A stretch of 17,655 nt of DNA from an uncultured Arcanobacterium sp. (GCF_947253055.1 NZ_CAMXYE010000023.1:1-17655); one strand, 5' to 3'. Positions 6,939 to 15,021 are shown, counted from the stretch's first letter. The notes: generated from the letters alone by a model not told the origin. Made by a program: numbers and translations.

Positions 6939-7051
6939 GTAAGGAAGTTTGGAAACTTATTAGGGAAGTCTTGGTAAGAGATTTAGGGAAGTTACTATAA
7001 GAGATCTAACGAAATTGCCGTAAAAGAATTTAAGGAAATTGCTGTAAAAGA
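6939..7051 (+). repeat. Array of degenerate 22-24-nt direct repeats
   Basis: Four good copies start at 6960, 6983, 7006 and 7030 (steps of 23, 23 and 24 nt): TTAGGGAAGTCTTGGTAAGA, TTAGGGAAGTTACTATAAGA, CTAACGAAATTGCCGTAAAA and TTAAGGAAATTGCTGTAAAA. A weaker copy starts at 6939. Consensus is roughly YTARSGAARTT-n-C-n-GTAARAGA. Because the step is not always a multiple of three, this does not look like a protein repeat, although the last two copies happen to read EIAVKE in the YgjP frame. Confidence 0.65.
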
Positions 7052-7136
7052 AGCGACACATAAGAAGTTAGGAATAGCAATAGAGCAAGTAATAGATGTA
7101 GCTGGGATAGAGGTCTCAATACGCCGGCGGCGCGGA

Positions 7137-7913
7137 ATGCGCAATATGTATTTACGGGTATTACCTCCTACAGGAGCAGTGCAGGTGAGCGCGCCTTATT
7201 TTCTCAGCCGCCGGCGAATTGAAAAATTTGTAGCGGAAAATATCGCGCAAATTTCTCGCCAACGCCGGCAAATACAGAAAATCTATCCTAATTTTCACTA
7301 CCAACCGGGTGAGCTGCATTATCTGTGGGGAGATCTCTATCCACTACGGTGGGGAAAAGCGAAAAGTTGGAGCGCCGAAAAAACTGCTAAAGAAATTATG
7401 CTTTTTCTTCCGGCGTCTTTCTACCGGGAAGTCGCGCATTATGAAGCAGCGCATCGTGAAATTGCACATTATGAAATCGCGCCCGAGCTGAATAGCCTTA
7501 TATATGAGTTTTCTTCGGCGGAGAAAAAATGCTGCGCCCGTGCCCTCGAAAATTTCTATCGGCGCGAGCTGAAAGTAGCCCTGGCGCAGGTGGCAGAAAA
7601 ATACGAAACTCTCTTGGGAGAAAAAGCTAGCGAATACCGTATCCGGCGGATGCGCACTCGCTGGGGGAGTTGTAATGTAGATAAACGCCGCATTTGGATA
7701 AATTTGCAGCTAGCGCAGCTTCCGCCAGTCTGTTTAGAATATGTGGTAATCCGTGAACTATTGCATCTAAAAGAAGCAAAACATTCGCCGCGGTTTTATG
7801 CTCTTTTAGAGCAGTATTGCCCAGATTGGAAGCAATGGGATCCAAATAATTTGGTCACCAGAAGTGATTTCTGGGAGGAGCGAAATAAAAACAATGGATT
7901 TGAAAGAGCTTAA
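7137..7913 (+). CDS. YgjP-like (DUF45) metallopeptidase-fold protein, catalytic His replaced
   Basis: 258 residues from ATG 7137. The C-terminal half matches YgjP/DUF45: RMRTRWGSC (171-179), an LP-turn, then VVIRELLHLKEAKHSPRF (203-220) and YCPDWK. The family motif is HExxH with a later His; here it is Arg206-Glu207-x-x-His210 with His216, so the first zinc ligand is lost (CGT codon at 7752-7754, one transition from CAT). Residues 97-116 hold a tandem 10-residue duplication. The conserved N-terminal strand appears to begin upstream: the frame before 7137 reads VAGIEVSIRRRRG, yet back to the stop at 6984 it has no ATG, GTG, TTG or CTG. ATG 7137 has no good ribosome site; an ATA at 7119 has AGAGG 5 nt before it. 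It may be a non-catalytic homologue or a decaying gene. The next gene overlaps its end. Confidence 0.78.
   Translation: MRNMYLRVLPPTGAVQVSAPYFLSRRRIEKFVAENIAQISRQRRQIQKIYPNFHYQPGELHYLWGDLYPLRWGKAKSWSAEKTAKEIMLFLPASFYREVAHYEAAHREIAHYEIAPELNSLIYEFSSAEKKCCARALENFYRRELKVALAQVAEKYETLLGEKASEYRIRRMRTRWGSCNVDKRRIWINLQLAQLPPVCLEYVVIRELLHLKEAKHSPRFYALLEQYCPDWKQWDPNNLVTRSDFWEERNKNNGFERA
7425..7484 (+). repeat. Tandem 30-nt duplication inside the YgjP-like gene
   Basis: Two adjacent 30-nt units encode REVAHYEAAH (7425-7454) and REIAHYEIAP (7455-7484). Seven of ten residues agree, and the DNA has diverged mainly at third positions, so the duplication is not recent. It lies in the linker between the N-terminal domain and the WGSC region, where family length varies. 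Confidence 0.7.
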
Positions 7914-8457
7914 AAAAGAACCTGGAAAAGAGCCTGGAAAAGAGCCTAGAAGAAGGGCATTTCCAGGCAAATTCGGAAAATTAGCAATGTTAATTCTGCT
8001 TTTTTCGGGCGGCTATTTACTGCTTTTTTTGCGCGTGCACTACACTCTAATTCCGGTTTTGAACAATATAGCTCTTTTAGTGGGAATTTTATTTATTTTG
8101 GCCACAGCTATCGGAGTAATAATTCTCCTAGCGCTTCTACCTATCGCTAATCTGCTGGGGCGAATTCTCAAGGTGATAGTGGTGATTTTACTTCTGGGTG
8201 CGCTGTGCTTGGGAGGATTTCTTTCTTTACTGTATATTGCTTTCGAATTTCGAAATAATAATTCTTTTCATTCGGAAGGAGAGCAATATTATTGCGTAGA
8301 AGCGGGTTTCCCTGATATTTATTACGATATTTATAAGCGCACTAGTTGGGCGACGATGGAAAAAGTCGTGGAGTATCTAGAGTATGTGCCAGAGAAAATT
8401 ACGGAAGAAAATGCTCCCGATTTACTGAAAGGCCATGCGCCACAGAGTGATCAATGA
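7894..8457 (+). CDS. Membrane protein with Lys/Glu/Pro repeats at the N terminus
   Basis: 187 residues, family not recognised. A charged N-terminal region contains KKEP-GKEP-GKEP at 7-18, encoded by 12-nt tandem units (7912-7923, 7924-7935 and 7936-7947; the last two identical). Three hydrophobic segments follow at about 30-47, 57-84 and 92-118, then a polar, acidic, tyrosine-rich tail of about 70 residues. With a basic N terminus inside, the tail would lie outside the cell. ATG 7894 is chosen: GGAGGAG at 7874-7880 lies 13 nt upstream, long but the only strong site. A GTG at 7864 would add ten residues. The gene overlaps the YgjP-like gene by 20 nt, so the two are probably co-expressed. Confidence 0.65.
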   Translation: MDLKELKKEPGKEPGKEPRRRAFPGKFGKLAMLILLFSGGYLLLFLRVHYTLIPVLNNIALLVGILFILATAIGVIILLALLPIANLLGRILKVIVVILLLGALCLGGFLSLLYIAFEFRNNNSFHSEGEQYYCVEAGFPDIYYDIYKRTSWATMEKVVEYLEYVPEKITEENAPDLLKGHAPQSDQ

Positions 8458-8484
8458 AAACAAATTAACAACTAAAGCTGCCGG

Positions 8485-8515
8485 TTACTTACCGCACGCC
8501 GGGAGATGCTAGGCT
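8485..8515 (+). promoter_or_regulatory. Candidate acnA promoter with extended -10
   Basis: TGCTAGGCT at 8507-8515 resembles an extended -10 element; TTACTT at 8485-8490 could be a -35 with 19-nt spacing. It lies 49-79 nt before the acnA start, in the only gap upstream of the acnA-dxs pair. The match is weak. Confidence 0.3.
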
Positions 8516-8535
8516 GTAACGGCATGATTTATTAT

Positions 8536-8545
8536 TTACCGGTAA
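8536..8545. promoter_or_regulatory. Palindrome TTACCGGTAA in the acnA leader
   Basis: A perfect 10-bp palindrome with AT-rich flanks of partial symmetry, 18 nt before the acnA start codon. The half-site TTACCG recurs at 8489-8494, next to the candidate -35, and CGGTTAC at 8482-8488 is close to its inverse. Two spaced sites around a promoter would suit a repressor. No known regulator motif is recognised. Confidence 0.35.
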
Positions 8546-8563
8546 TTATTTGGGGGATATACC

Positions 8564-11236
8564 TTGAGTGTAAATAGCTTTAATGCTTGTTCGCAGCTGC
8601 AAGTAGGGCAGAAAAAATACGAGATTTACCGGCTTTCTGCGCTGGCTGGAGTGGAGCGGCTTCCCTACAGCTTAAAAATACTTTTAGAGAATTTATTGCG
8701 TAATGAAGATGGCGCTAATATACGAGCTGAGCATATTAAGGCACTTGCGGAGTGCAATCTCCGCGCCGGTGAAAATCAAGAGATTCAATTTACGCCAGCG
8801 CGAGTGATTATGCAGGATTTTACTGGTGTACCTTGCGTGGTAGATTTAGCGGCAATGCGTGAAGCAGTGGCCGAGCTGGGGGGAAATCCCGATGTCATTA
8901 ATCCGCTGCGCCCTGCCGAGATGGTTATAGATCATTCGGTGCAGATCGACGTATTCGGTAGTAAAGATGCCTTAAAACGCAATATGGATCGGGAATATGA
9001 GCGCAACGGCGAACGCTACCAGTTTTTAAGGTGGGGGCAGAACGCTTTTCAGAATTTCAAAGTAGTACCTCCGGGGATGGGTATAGTGCATCAAGTAAAT
9101 CTGGAGTACCTCGCCCGCGTCGTCATGCAGCAGGAAAAAGACGGCGTAGTGCAGGCATATCCCGATACTTGTGTGGGTACTGATTCGCATACCACCATGG
9201 TGAATGGTCTAGGAGTGCTCGGCTGGGGAGTAGGCGGTATTGAAGCAGAGGCCGCTATGTTGGGTCAACCGGTGTCGATGCTTATTCCTCCCGTAGTGGG
9301 CTTCCGGTTACGTGGAGAAATACCGGCCGGTGCCACTGCTACAGATGTGGTGCTTACTATTACGGAAATGCTACGCGCAAAAGGCGTAGTAGGAAAGATA
9401 GTTGAGTTCTATGGAGATGGTCTTTCGCAGGTGCCGCTAGCGAATCGCGCTACTATCGGCAATATGAGCCCTGAATTTGGCTCTACCGCAGCTATTTTCC
9501 CGATTGACGAAGCCACCTTAGATTATCTGCGCTTGACCGGCCGCAGTGCTGAGCAAATTGCACTGGTGGAAGCATATGCAAAAGAGCAGGGGCTATGGGC
9601 TAATCCGCAGGTGGAGCTAGAGTATTCCGAATATATGGAATTAGATTTATCCACGATAGTGCCCTCTATCTCTGGGCCGAAACGCCCGCAAGATCGAATT
9701 GCGCTAGCGCAGGCACAGCAGGCATTTTTGGAAACGCTTCCTAACTATCTAAATTCAGATACGGCGCAAAGTGCGGTGCCGGTACAGGGAATCGACGGTT
9801 CGGATACTTCACTGAGCAACGGCGATATTGTAATCGCCTCTATTACCTCCTGTACTAATACTTCCAACCCCTCGGTAATGTTGGCCGCAGCTTTATTAGC
9901 GCGCAATGCAGTAGCGAAAGGGCTGCGTAGTAAACCCTGGGTAAAGACTTCTTTAGCGCCCGGTTCTAAAGTGGTGAGCGATTACTATGAAAAAGCCGGA
10001 TTATGGCCGGCGCTCGAAGCACTCGGATTTAATTTAGTTGGCTATGGGTGCGCCACCTGTATCGGCAATTCGGGCCCGCTTCCGCAAGCAATTTCCGATG
10101 CCGTCAATAAAGAAGACTTGGTGGTACTTTCCGTACTTTCCGGAAACAGAAATTTTGAGGGGCGCATAAACCCAGATGTAAAGATGAATTATTTAGCTTC
10201 GCCGCCTTTGGTGATTGCCTATGCGCTGGCGGGGAGCATGAACTTTGATTTTGCTACTATGCCGCTGGGGCAAGATGAAAACGGTGCAGATGTATATTTG
10301 CGTGATATCTGGCCAGATCCAGCAGAAGTAGCAGCAGTAATGGCAGCCACTATTGATACGGAAATGTATCGGCGCAACTACCGAGATATTTTCGCTGGTG
10401 ATGAGCGTTGGCAAAATCTATCGACCCCGGCGGGTGAGCTTTTTGCCTGGGATGCTGATTCCACTTATATTCGCAAACCACCTTATTTCGTAGGTATGAA
10501 GAAAGAGATTCAACCGGTGGTAGATATTGTGGGAGCGCGCGTACTGGCGAAGCTCGGCGATTCTGTGACTACTGACCATATTTCTCCGGCTGGTGCTATT
10601 AAAGCTAATTCTCCAGCTGGGCGTTATCTGGAAGAGCAGGGAGTAGCGCGAGCTGATTTTAATTCCTACGGTTCGCGCCGCGGCAATCATGAAGTGATGA
10701 TACGAGGTACTTTCGCCAATATTCGGCTCCGCAATCAACTATTAGACGGCGTAGAAGGCGGATACACCTGGAATTTCCTCAGCGATAAAGAAGAAGCAAT
10801 TTTTGATGCCGCGCAGGCTTATAAAGAAGCAAAAGTGCCTTTGGTGGTTTTAGGTGGTAAAGAATATGGATCGGGCTCTTCGCGCGATTGGGCAGCTAAA
10901 GGTACTGCTCTGTTGGGAGTGAAAGCCGTATTGGCTGAATCCTTCGAGCGTATTCACCGTTCCAATCTGATTGGGATGGGAGTGCTTCCCTTGCAGTATC
11001 AAGAAGGCGAAAATGCAGCTAGCTTAGGGTTAGATGGGAGCGAAGTATTCACGATTTCCGGGATTTCTGCGCTGAACTTCGGAATTACTCCGGAAACGCT
11101 CAGGGTAACTGCGGAAAAGAGCGACGGGGAAAAGATTACTTTCGCGGTGCGGCTGCGTATTGATACCCCGGGTGAAGCAGACTATTTCCGCCATGGGGGA
11201 ATTCTGCAATATGTACTGCGGCAGCTGGTAGGCTAA
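8564..11236 (+). CDS. acnA: Aconitate hydratase A (aconitase)
   Basis: Converts citrate to isocitrate via cis-aconitate in the cytoplasm (TCA cycle). 890 residues, the length of AcnA/IRP1-type enzymes. Cluster ligands are intact: Cys430 in SITSCTNTSNP, and Cys496 and Cys499 in GYGCATCIGNSGPL, which hold the [4Fe-4S] centre. Active-site segments include DSHTTMVNGLGVLGWGVGGIEAE (207-229), DHISPAGAI (671-679) and the swivelling-domain GSGSSRDWAAKG (769-780). Start is TTG 8564, with GGGGGAT (8551-8557) 6 nt upstream. dxs follows after 5 nt, so the two are very likely one transcript. The enzyme family is sensitive to iron supply and oxidation, but no Fur/DtxR-like box is recognised upstream. Confidence 0.97.
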   Translation: MSVNSFNACSQLQVGQKKYEIYRLSALAGVERLPYSLKILLENLLRNEDGANIRAEHIKALAECNLRAGENQEIQFTPARVIMQDFTGVPCVVDLAAMREAVAELGGNPDVINPLRPAEMVIDHSVQIDVFGSKDALKRNMDREYERNGERYQFLRWGQNAFQNFKVVPPGMGIVHQVNLEYLARVVMQQEKDGVVQAYPDTCVGTDSHTTMVNGLGVLGWGVGGIEAEAAMLGQPVSMLIPPVVGFRLRGEIPAGATATDVVLTITEMLRAKGVVGKIVEFYGDGLSQVPLANRATIGNMSPEFGSTAAIFPIDEATLDYLRLTGRSAEQIALVEAYAKEQGLWANPQVELEYSEYMELDLSTIVPSISGPKRPQDRIALAQAQQAFLETLPNYLNSDTAQSAVPVQGIDGSDTSLSNGDIVIASITSCTNTSNPSVMLAAALLARNAVAKGLRSKPWVKTSLAPGSKVVSDYYEKAGLWPALEALGFNLVGYGCATCIGNSGPLPQAISDAVNKEDLVVLSVLSGNRNFEGRINPDVKMNYLASPPLVIAYALAGSMNFDFATMPLGQDENGADVYLRDIWPDPAEVAAVMAATIDTEMYRRNYRDIFAGDERWQNLSTPAGELFAWDADSTYIRKPPYFVGMKKEIQPVVDIVGARVLAKLGDSVTTDHISPAGAIKANSPAGRYLEEQGVARADFNSYGSRRGNHEVMIRGTFANIRLRNQLLDGVEGGYTWNFLSDKEEAIFDAAQAYKEAKVPLVVLGGKEYGSGSSRDWAAKGTALLGVKAVLAESFERIHRSNLIGMGVLPLQYQEGENAASLGLDGSEVFTISGISALNFGITPETLRVTAEKSDGEKITFAVRLRIDTPGEADYFRHGGILQYVLRQLVG

Positions 11237-11241
11237 AACGC

Positions 11242-13134
11242 ATGGGCATTCTTGCGAAAATTTCAGACCCAGCTGATATAAAAAAGCTGAGCCTTTTGGA
11301 GATGCGCAGTTTAGCGCAGGAAATTCGCCGTTTTCTCATCACTAATGTGGCGCGTACTGGCGGGCACTTGGGCCCTAATCTGGGCGTAGTGGAGCTGAGC
11401 ATTGCGCTGCATCGGGTATTTGATTCTCCCGCCGATAAATTAATATTCGATACTGGGCATCAAGCATATGTGCATAAATTGCTTACCGGGCGCAGAGATT
11501 TTACGCAGCTGCGGCAGGCGGGCGGAATTTCTGGTTATCCTTCCCGCCGAGAATCAGTGCACGATATTGTCGAAAATTCGCATGCTAGTACTTCGCTTTC
11601 GTGGGCAGATGGAATATCGCGGGGAATGCAACTCCAAGGAGATGATCATTGTGTGGTCGCCGTGATAGGCGACGGAGCTATGACTGGCGGTATGAGCTGG
11701 GAAGCTTTGAATAATATCGCGGAAGATAGCAACCGGCGGCTCATAATAGTGCTCAATGATAATGGGCGTTCTTATGCTCCTACTATCGGCGGTATGGTGC
11801 GGAGGATTGATTCTTTTAAAAAAATTGATGAATTTCGCATCAGTAAAGAATATGAAGATCTTCTCGAACGCATTAAAAGCAATTTGAAAAAATCGGGGCT
11901 TCCCGGGAATTTGGTCTACGATACCTTGCGCGGATTGAAGCAAGGAGTAAAAGGTGCGCTGGTAGATGCAGGTATTTTTGATTCGTTGGGCTTGAAGTAT
12001 ATTGGGCCGATTGATGGGCATAATTTGGAAAATTTACTAGAAGCTTTCCAAATGGCAAAAGATTACGGCGGGCCAGTGGTGGTGCATGCTATTACGGAAA
12101 AAGGCCGTGGCTATAAGCCTGCAGAAGAAAATAAGGCAGATCATTTTCACGCTGTGGGGCGTATTCACCCCGAAACGGGCCTGCCAATCGTCGAATCTCG
12201 CTTCGGCTGGACGAGTGTATTTTCCGAAGAAATGCTGCAGCTGGCGCGGGAAAATCCCAAATTGATCGGGGTGACGGCGGCGATGCTGCTGCCGGTAGGT
12301 TTAGGGCCTATGCAGCAGGAATTCCCGGAGCGCATAATTGACGTGGGAATTGCCGAGCAGCACGGCATGACTATGAGTGCCGGATTGGCGAAAGCTGGTA
12401 TGCATCCGGTATTTGCTCTCTATGCCACTTTTATGAATCGGGCTTTCGATCAATTGCTGATGGACGTCGCGCTACACAATGAAGCCGTAACTATCTGTTT
12501 AGATCGCTCTGGTATTACGGGTGACGATGGACCCTCCCATAACGGTATGTGGGATCTTTCTCTGGCTGCGATGATTCCGGGCTTGCAGGTGGGAGTGCCG
12601 CGCGATGGGGAGCGCTTGCGAGAATTATTGCGGCAGGCGGTGCAGATTTCTAGCCCGACGCTGCTGCGCTATCCGAAAGGTCCAGTACCGCCCGATATTC
12701 CCGCTATCGCGAAACGAGGAAGCCTTGATGTGCTCTTTTCGCGAACGCTGCCGGGAGAAAAACCGCTCTTAGTGATGGGAGTGGGAGCCTTTAGTGCTTT
12801 AGCCGTGCAAGGCAGTCAACTAGCAGATACCGGCACTCTCGTGGTAGATCCGCGCTGGATTCTCCCTATTGCTGAGGATTTATTGCAGCTCGCGGAGGAA
12901 GTAGCTGGGTTTGTGGTGCTGGAAGATGGTTTGGTAGACGGGGGAGTAGGCAGTGAACTGCAGATTGCTCTGCAAAAGCGGGGAATCATGCGCCCCGTGC
13001 GCGCCCTGGGAATCAATAAAGAATTCATTATGCAAGGGAAGAGAGCCGATATCCTAGCTGCGGAAAATCTGACGCCGGCAGGAGTGGCACAAGAAATTAC
13101 TAATTTCGCCGAGGGAATAAAGGATAAAGAATAA
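11242..13134 (+). CDS. dxs: 1-deoxy-D-xylulose-5-phosphate synthase
   Basis: Thiamine-diphosphate enzyme joining pyruvate and glyceraldehyde 3-phosphate; first step of the MEP pathway to isoprenoids (and supplier of DXP for thiamine and pyridoxal routes). 630 residues, normal. His42 in GGHLGPN, His73 in TGHQAY, the thiamine-diphosphate motif from GDGAMTGG (143-150) to NDN (172-174), catalytic Glu372 in IAEQHG, and DRSGITGDDGPSHNG (421-435) with His433 are present. The segment VHDIVENSHASTSLSWADG replaces the proteobacterial FGTGHSSTSIS form and is typical of actinobacteria. ATG 11242 lies 5 nt after the acnA stop, with only a weak ribosome site (GGTAGG), suggesting coupled translation. It converges on rnd, 18 nt from stop to stop. 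Confidence 0.97.
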   Translation: MGILAKISDPADIKKLSLLEMRSLAQEIRRFLITNVARTGGHLGPNLGVVELSIALHRVFDSPADKLIFDTGHQAYVHKLLTGRRDFTQLRQAGGISGYPSRRESVHDIVENSHASTSLSWADGISRGMQLQGDDHCVVAVIGDGAMTGGMSWEALNNIAEDSNRRLIIVLNDNGRSYAPTIGGMVRRIDSFKKIDEFRISKEYEDLLERIKSNLKKSGLPGNLVYDTLRGLKQGVKGALVDAGIFDSLGLKYIGPIDGHNLENLLEAFQMAKDYGGPVVVHAITEKGRGYKPAEENKADHFHAVGRIHPETGLPIVESRFGWTSVFSEEMLQLARENPKLIGVTAAMLLPVGLGPMQQEFPERIIDVGIAEQHGMTMSAGLAKAGMHPVFALYATFMNRAFDQLLMDVALHNEAVTICLDRSGITGDDGPSHNGMWDLSLAAMIPGLQVGVPRDGERLRELLRQAVQISSPTLLRYPKGPVPPDIPAIAKRGSLDVLFSRTLPGEKPLLVMGVGAFSALAVQGSQLADTGTLVVDPRWILPIAEDLLQLAEEVAGFVVLEDGLVDGGVGSELQIALQKRGIMRPVRALGINKEFIMQGKRADILAAENLTPAGVAQEITNFAEGIKDKE

Positions 13135-13152
13135 GGCTTCTAGAGCGAGTAT

Positions 13153-14349
13153 TTACTGGGTAGCTGCCGAAAGTGCCTTCACCACTTCTTGACACTGCCA
13201 ATTACGCGCACCCCAGGTAACTAGTTTTTCTTGCAAATCGGAATAATCTTTCCAGCCTTCCCAAGCGGCGCGTTTTTGTAATTGCGGCTTTAACAGCACT
13301 TCTTGGCGAATTCCTAACTGCGCAGCGTAGTTAAGTACAGCTGGGCGGAGCGTATTCCAGCGTTCATAGGCGTCACTATGGGTATGCTGCCAGCGGTTTA
13401 CCGGTGGAAAAAGGCTGGGCTTTTCCAGCAATTTTTCTGGTAACTCCTCTAGAGGCGATTTCCACGCTTCGTTAATAGCCTCCCACCATATCGGAATATC
13501 TTTTTTCCGTACCCGTGAACGCATCTGCGGAGCTGAGCGCACATCGGCTTGGGAGCGGGGGCGGCGTTTGGCCAAGGCTCCTAAATCGCGCGCCGGAAGC
13601 ACCAAATCTGGTGCTAAATCGCGGGCTTTGGCGAGTTCATCTCGGCGTTGCCAGAGTAGTTCCAGCATTCTAAAGGCGCGGCGATCTTTAATGCCATTTT
13701 GCCGGGCCGCTTTTCGCCACGGCTGTTTTCTGGGAGGGCGCGGCGGGCGCGTCCGCACATATTCACATTCTTCTTCGAACCAAGCTGTTCTGCCAGCTTT
13801 CTCCAGCTCCACTGTGAGTTTATCTTTTAATTCATGCAGTAGCTCTACATCTAAAGCCGCATAGGCGCGTAACTCTGCTTCCAGCGGCCGCTTCGACCAA
13901 TCTGCCCGCGAATGTTCTTTTGCTAATTTATATCCCAGTACGTGGGCGGTCATAAACTGCAGAGATACACTCTCATATCCGAGAAGTAAACCAGCTATTT
14001 CGGTGTCGAAAAGTTTGCGGGGGCTTAAGCCTAGTTGAGCCAGGCAGGGAAGGTCTTGATCAGCTGCATGCAAAATCCATTCCCCCTGCATTATCTGCGC
14101 GAGCGGCGCTAGTTCAGCTTCTATCCCCACTGGATCAATCAGAAAAATTTCTCTTCCGCGCCGCTTTATTTGTACAAGATAGGCGCGGCTAGAGTAGCGA
14201 ATTCCCATTGCGCGTTCGGTATCTACCGCAAATTCTCCTTTGCCAGCTTCTAGCGCAGTTAATGCTTTCTGAATATCCTTATTGATTAACTCGGGTATTC
14301 CATCGCGGGGAGCAGATAAAAGAGTGCCAGGTAACTCCGCTAAATTCAA
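13153..14349 (-). CDS. rnd: Ribonuclease D-like 3'-5' exonuclease with HRDC domain
   Basis: 398-residue actinobacterial RNase D homologue, expected to trim 3' ends of tRNA precursors and other small RNAs in the cytoplasm. The DEDDy exonuclease domain (about 15-190) shows Asp43 and Glu45 in VDTERAMG, HAADQD with Asp99, and Tyr163 with Asp167 in YAALDVELLHEL. A basic linker (RPPRPPRKQPWRK) leads into an HRDC domain at about 215-290 and a second C-terminal helical domain (about 310-395). Start TTG 14349, with AAAGGCGG about 7 nt upstream; its first bases overlap the DUF3000 stop (TTGA), so the two genes are coupled. The same pairing beside dxs is known in mycobacteria and other actinobacteria. 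Confidence 0.93.
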   Translation of the reverse strand: MNLAELPGTLLSAPRDGIPELINKDIQKALTALEAGKGEFAVDTERAMGIRYSSRAYLVQIKRRGREIFLIDPVGIEAELAPLAQIMQGEWILHAADQDLPCLAQLGLSPRKLFDTEIAGLLLGYESVSLQFMTAHVLGYKLAKEHSRADWSKRPLEAELRAYAALDVELLHELKDKLTVELEKAGRTAWFEEECEYVRTRPPRPPRKQPWRKAARQNGIKDRRAFRMLELLWQRRDELAKARDLAPDLVLPARDLGALAKRRPRSQADVRSAPQMRSRVRKKDIPIWWEAINEAWKSPLEELPEKLLEKPSLFPPVNRWQHTHSDAYERWNTLRPAVLNYAAQLGIRQEVLLKPQLQKRAAWEGWKDYSDLQEKLVTWGARNWQCQEVVKALSAATQ

Positions 14350-14936
14350 ATTTTTTCCGCCTTTCGCGGTAGCGAGCTGATATTTTCCACAAAAGGAGGC
14401 AAACCGGCCAAAGAAGCGGCAAAATCAGCCCAGGCGTGCAGATGCTCGGTCAAATAGGGAGTAGCAGGGCTCCAAGAGGCGCGCAATTCCAGTTCAATGC
14501 GAGAAGAATTTATATATAATCCACCGAAAGTCTCATTGAAAATACGAGTGACGGTACCACTGAGATTATGAAAAGACGCTCCCTGCTTTTGCAGAGATTC
14601 TGGCAACCAAGACCACGCTACTTCGCCGAGTAATGGGTCATCACCCATTTCACTTTCTATAGGAGCACGGGCGTGCACAATAACGCGAAAATTACCATCC
14701 CACGCACTTTGCCCGGCGGGGTCATAAAGCACTACAAATTTGGTGTCTCCCAGATAGTGATCGGGATCTAAATCCGCCGTATCATTTATTTCCGCTTGTA
14801 GCGCGACTGCCCAAGGAGCTATGCGGGTAGGAGCCGGGATTTGCGTAATATGAAATTCGGGTCGAAAACTTTGCCCTTTTAAGGATTCGAGGGCAGTACA
14901 GAAATCACGAGGAGGAGTTTCTTCCGAATCAGACAC
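14346..14936 (-). CDS. DUF3000 domain protein
   Basis: 196-residue soluble protein of unknown function, recognised by its actinobacterial context upstream of the HRDC RNase D gene and by segments such as RIAPWAVALQAEI, DPLLGEVAWSWLPESL, LSGTVTRIFNETFGGL and ELRASWSP. No membrane segment or signal peptide. Length fits the family. It overlaps rnd by 4 nt, suggesting a shared role in RNA metabolism, though this is inference from linkage only. GTG 14936 is used as start; only a weak AGG precedes it, and the first dozen residues (SDSEETPPRD) are probably disordered, so a slightly later start is possible. Confidence 0.88.
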   Translation of the reverse strand: MSDSEETPPRDFCTALESLKGQSFRPEFHITQIPAPTRIAPWAVALQAEINDTADLDPDHYLGDTKFVVLYDPAGQSAWDGNFRVIVHARAPIESEMGDDPLLGEVAWSWLPESLQKQGASFHNLSGTVTRIFNETFGGLYINSSRIELELRASWSPATPYLTEHLHAWADFAASLAGLPPFVENISSLPRKAEKI

Positions 14937-15021
14937 ACCTGCACTTTACCGCCCTAAAGCACTTTTTCCCTCTAGGCACGCCGATTTCCCGAGGTGATCA
15001 AAATGCTAACGGCTGGTAAAT

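Larger units (their letters stand above)
6712..7136. other. Non-coding stretch with period 21-24 nt repeats
   Basis: Beyond the palindrome, no gene with a start codon is seen on either strand for over 400 nt. Most of 6768-7051 can be aligned as consecutive degenerate direct repeats 21-24 nt long, listed separately. Base composition is A/G-rich on the + strand from about 6840 to 7060. From 6987 onwards the frame of the YgjP-like gene is open but has no ATG, GTG, TTG or CTG codon. Confidence 0.6.

Noticed and set aside
6939..7051. CRISPR array
   Set aside because: Units are only 22-24 nt with no distinct spacers, copies are degenerate, and no cas genes are present.
6987..7136. Protein repeat EIAVKE as a true N-terminal extension of the YgjP-like protein
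   Set aside because: The repeats step by 23 as well as 24 nt, earlier copies fall out of frame, and the frame lacks a usual start codon.
13135..13152. Shared terminator between dxs and rnd
   Set aside because: Only 18 nt with no stem and no T-tract.
14937..15021. Terminator after glgX
   Set aside because: Only weak complementarity around 14950-14990 and no T-rich run on the minus strand after a stable stem.
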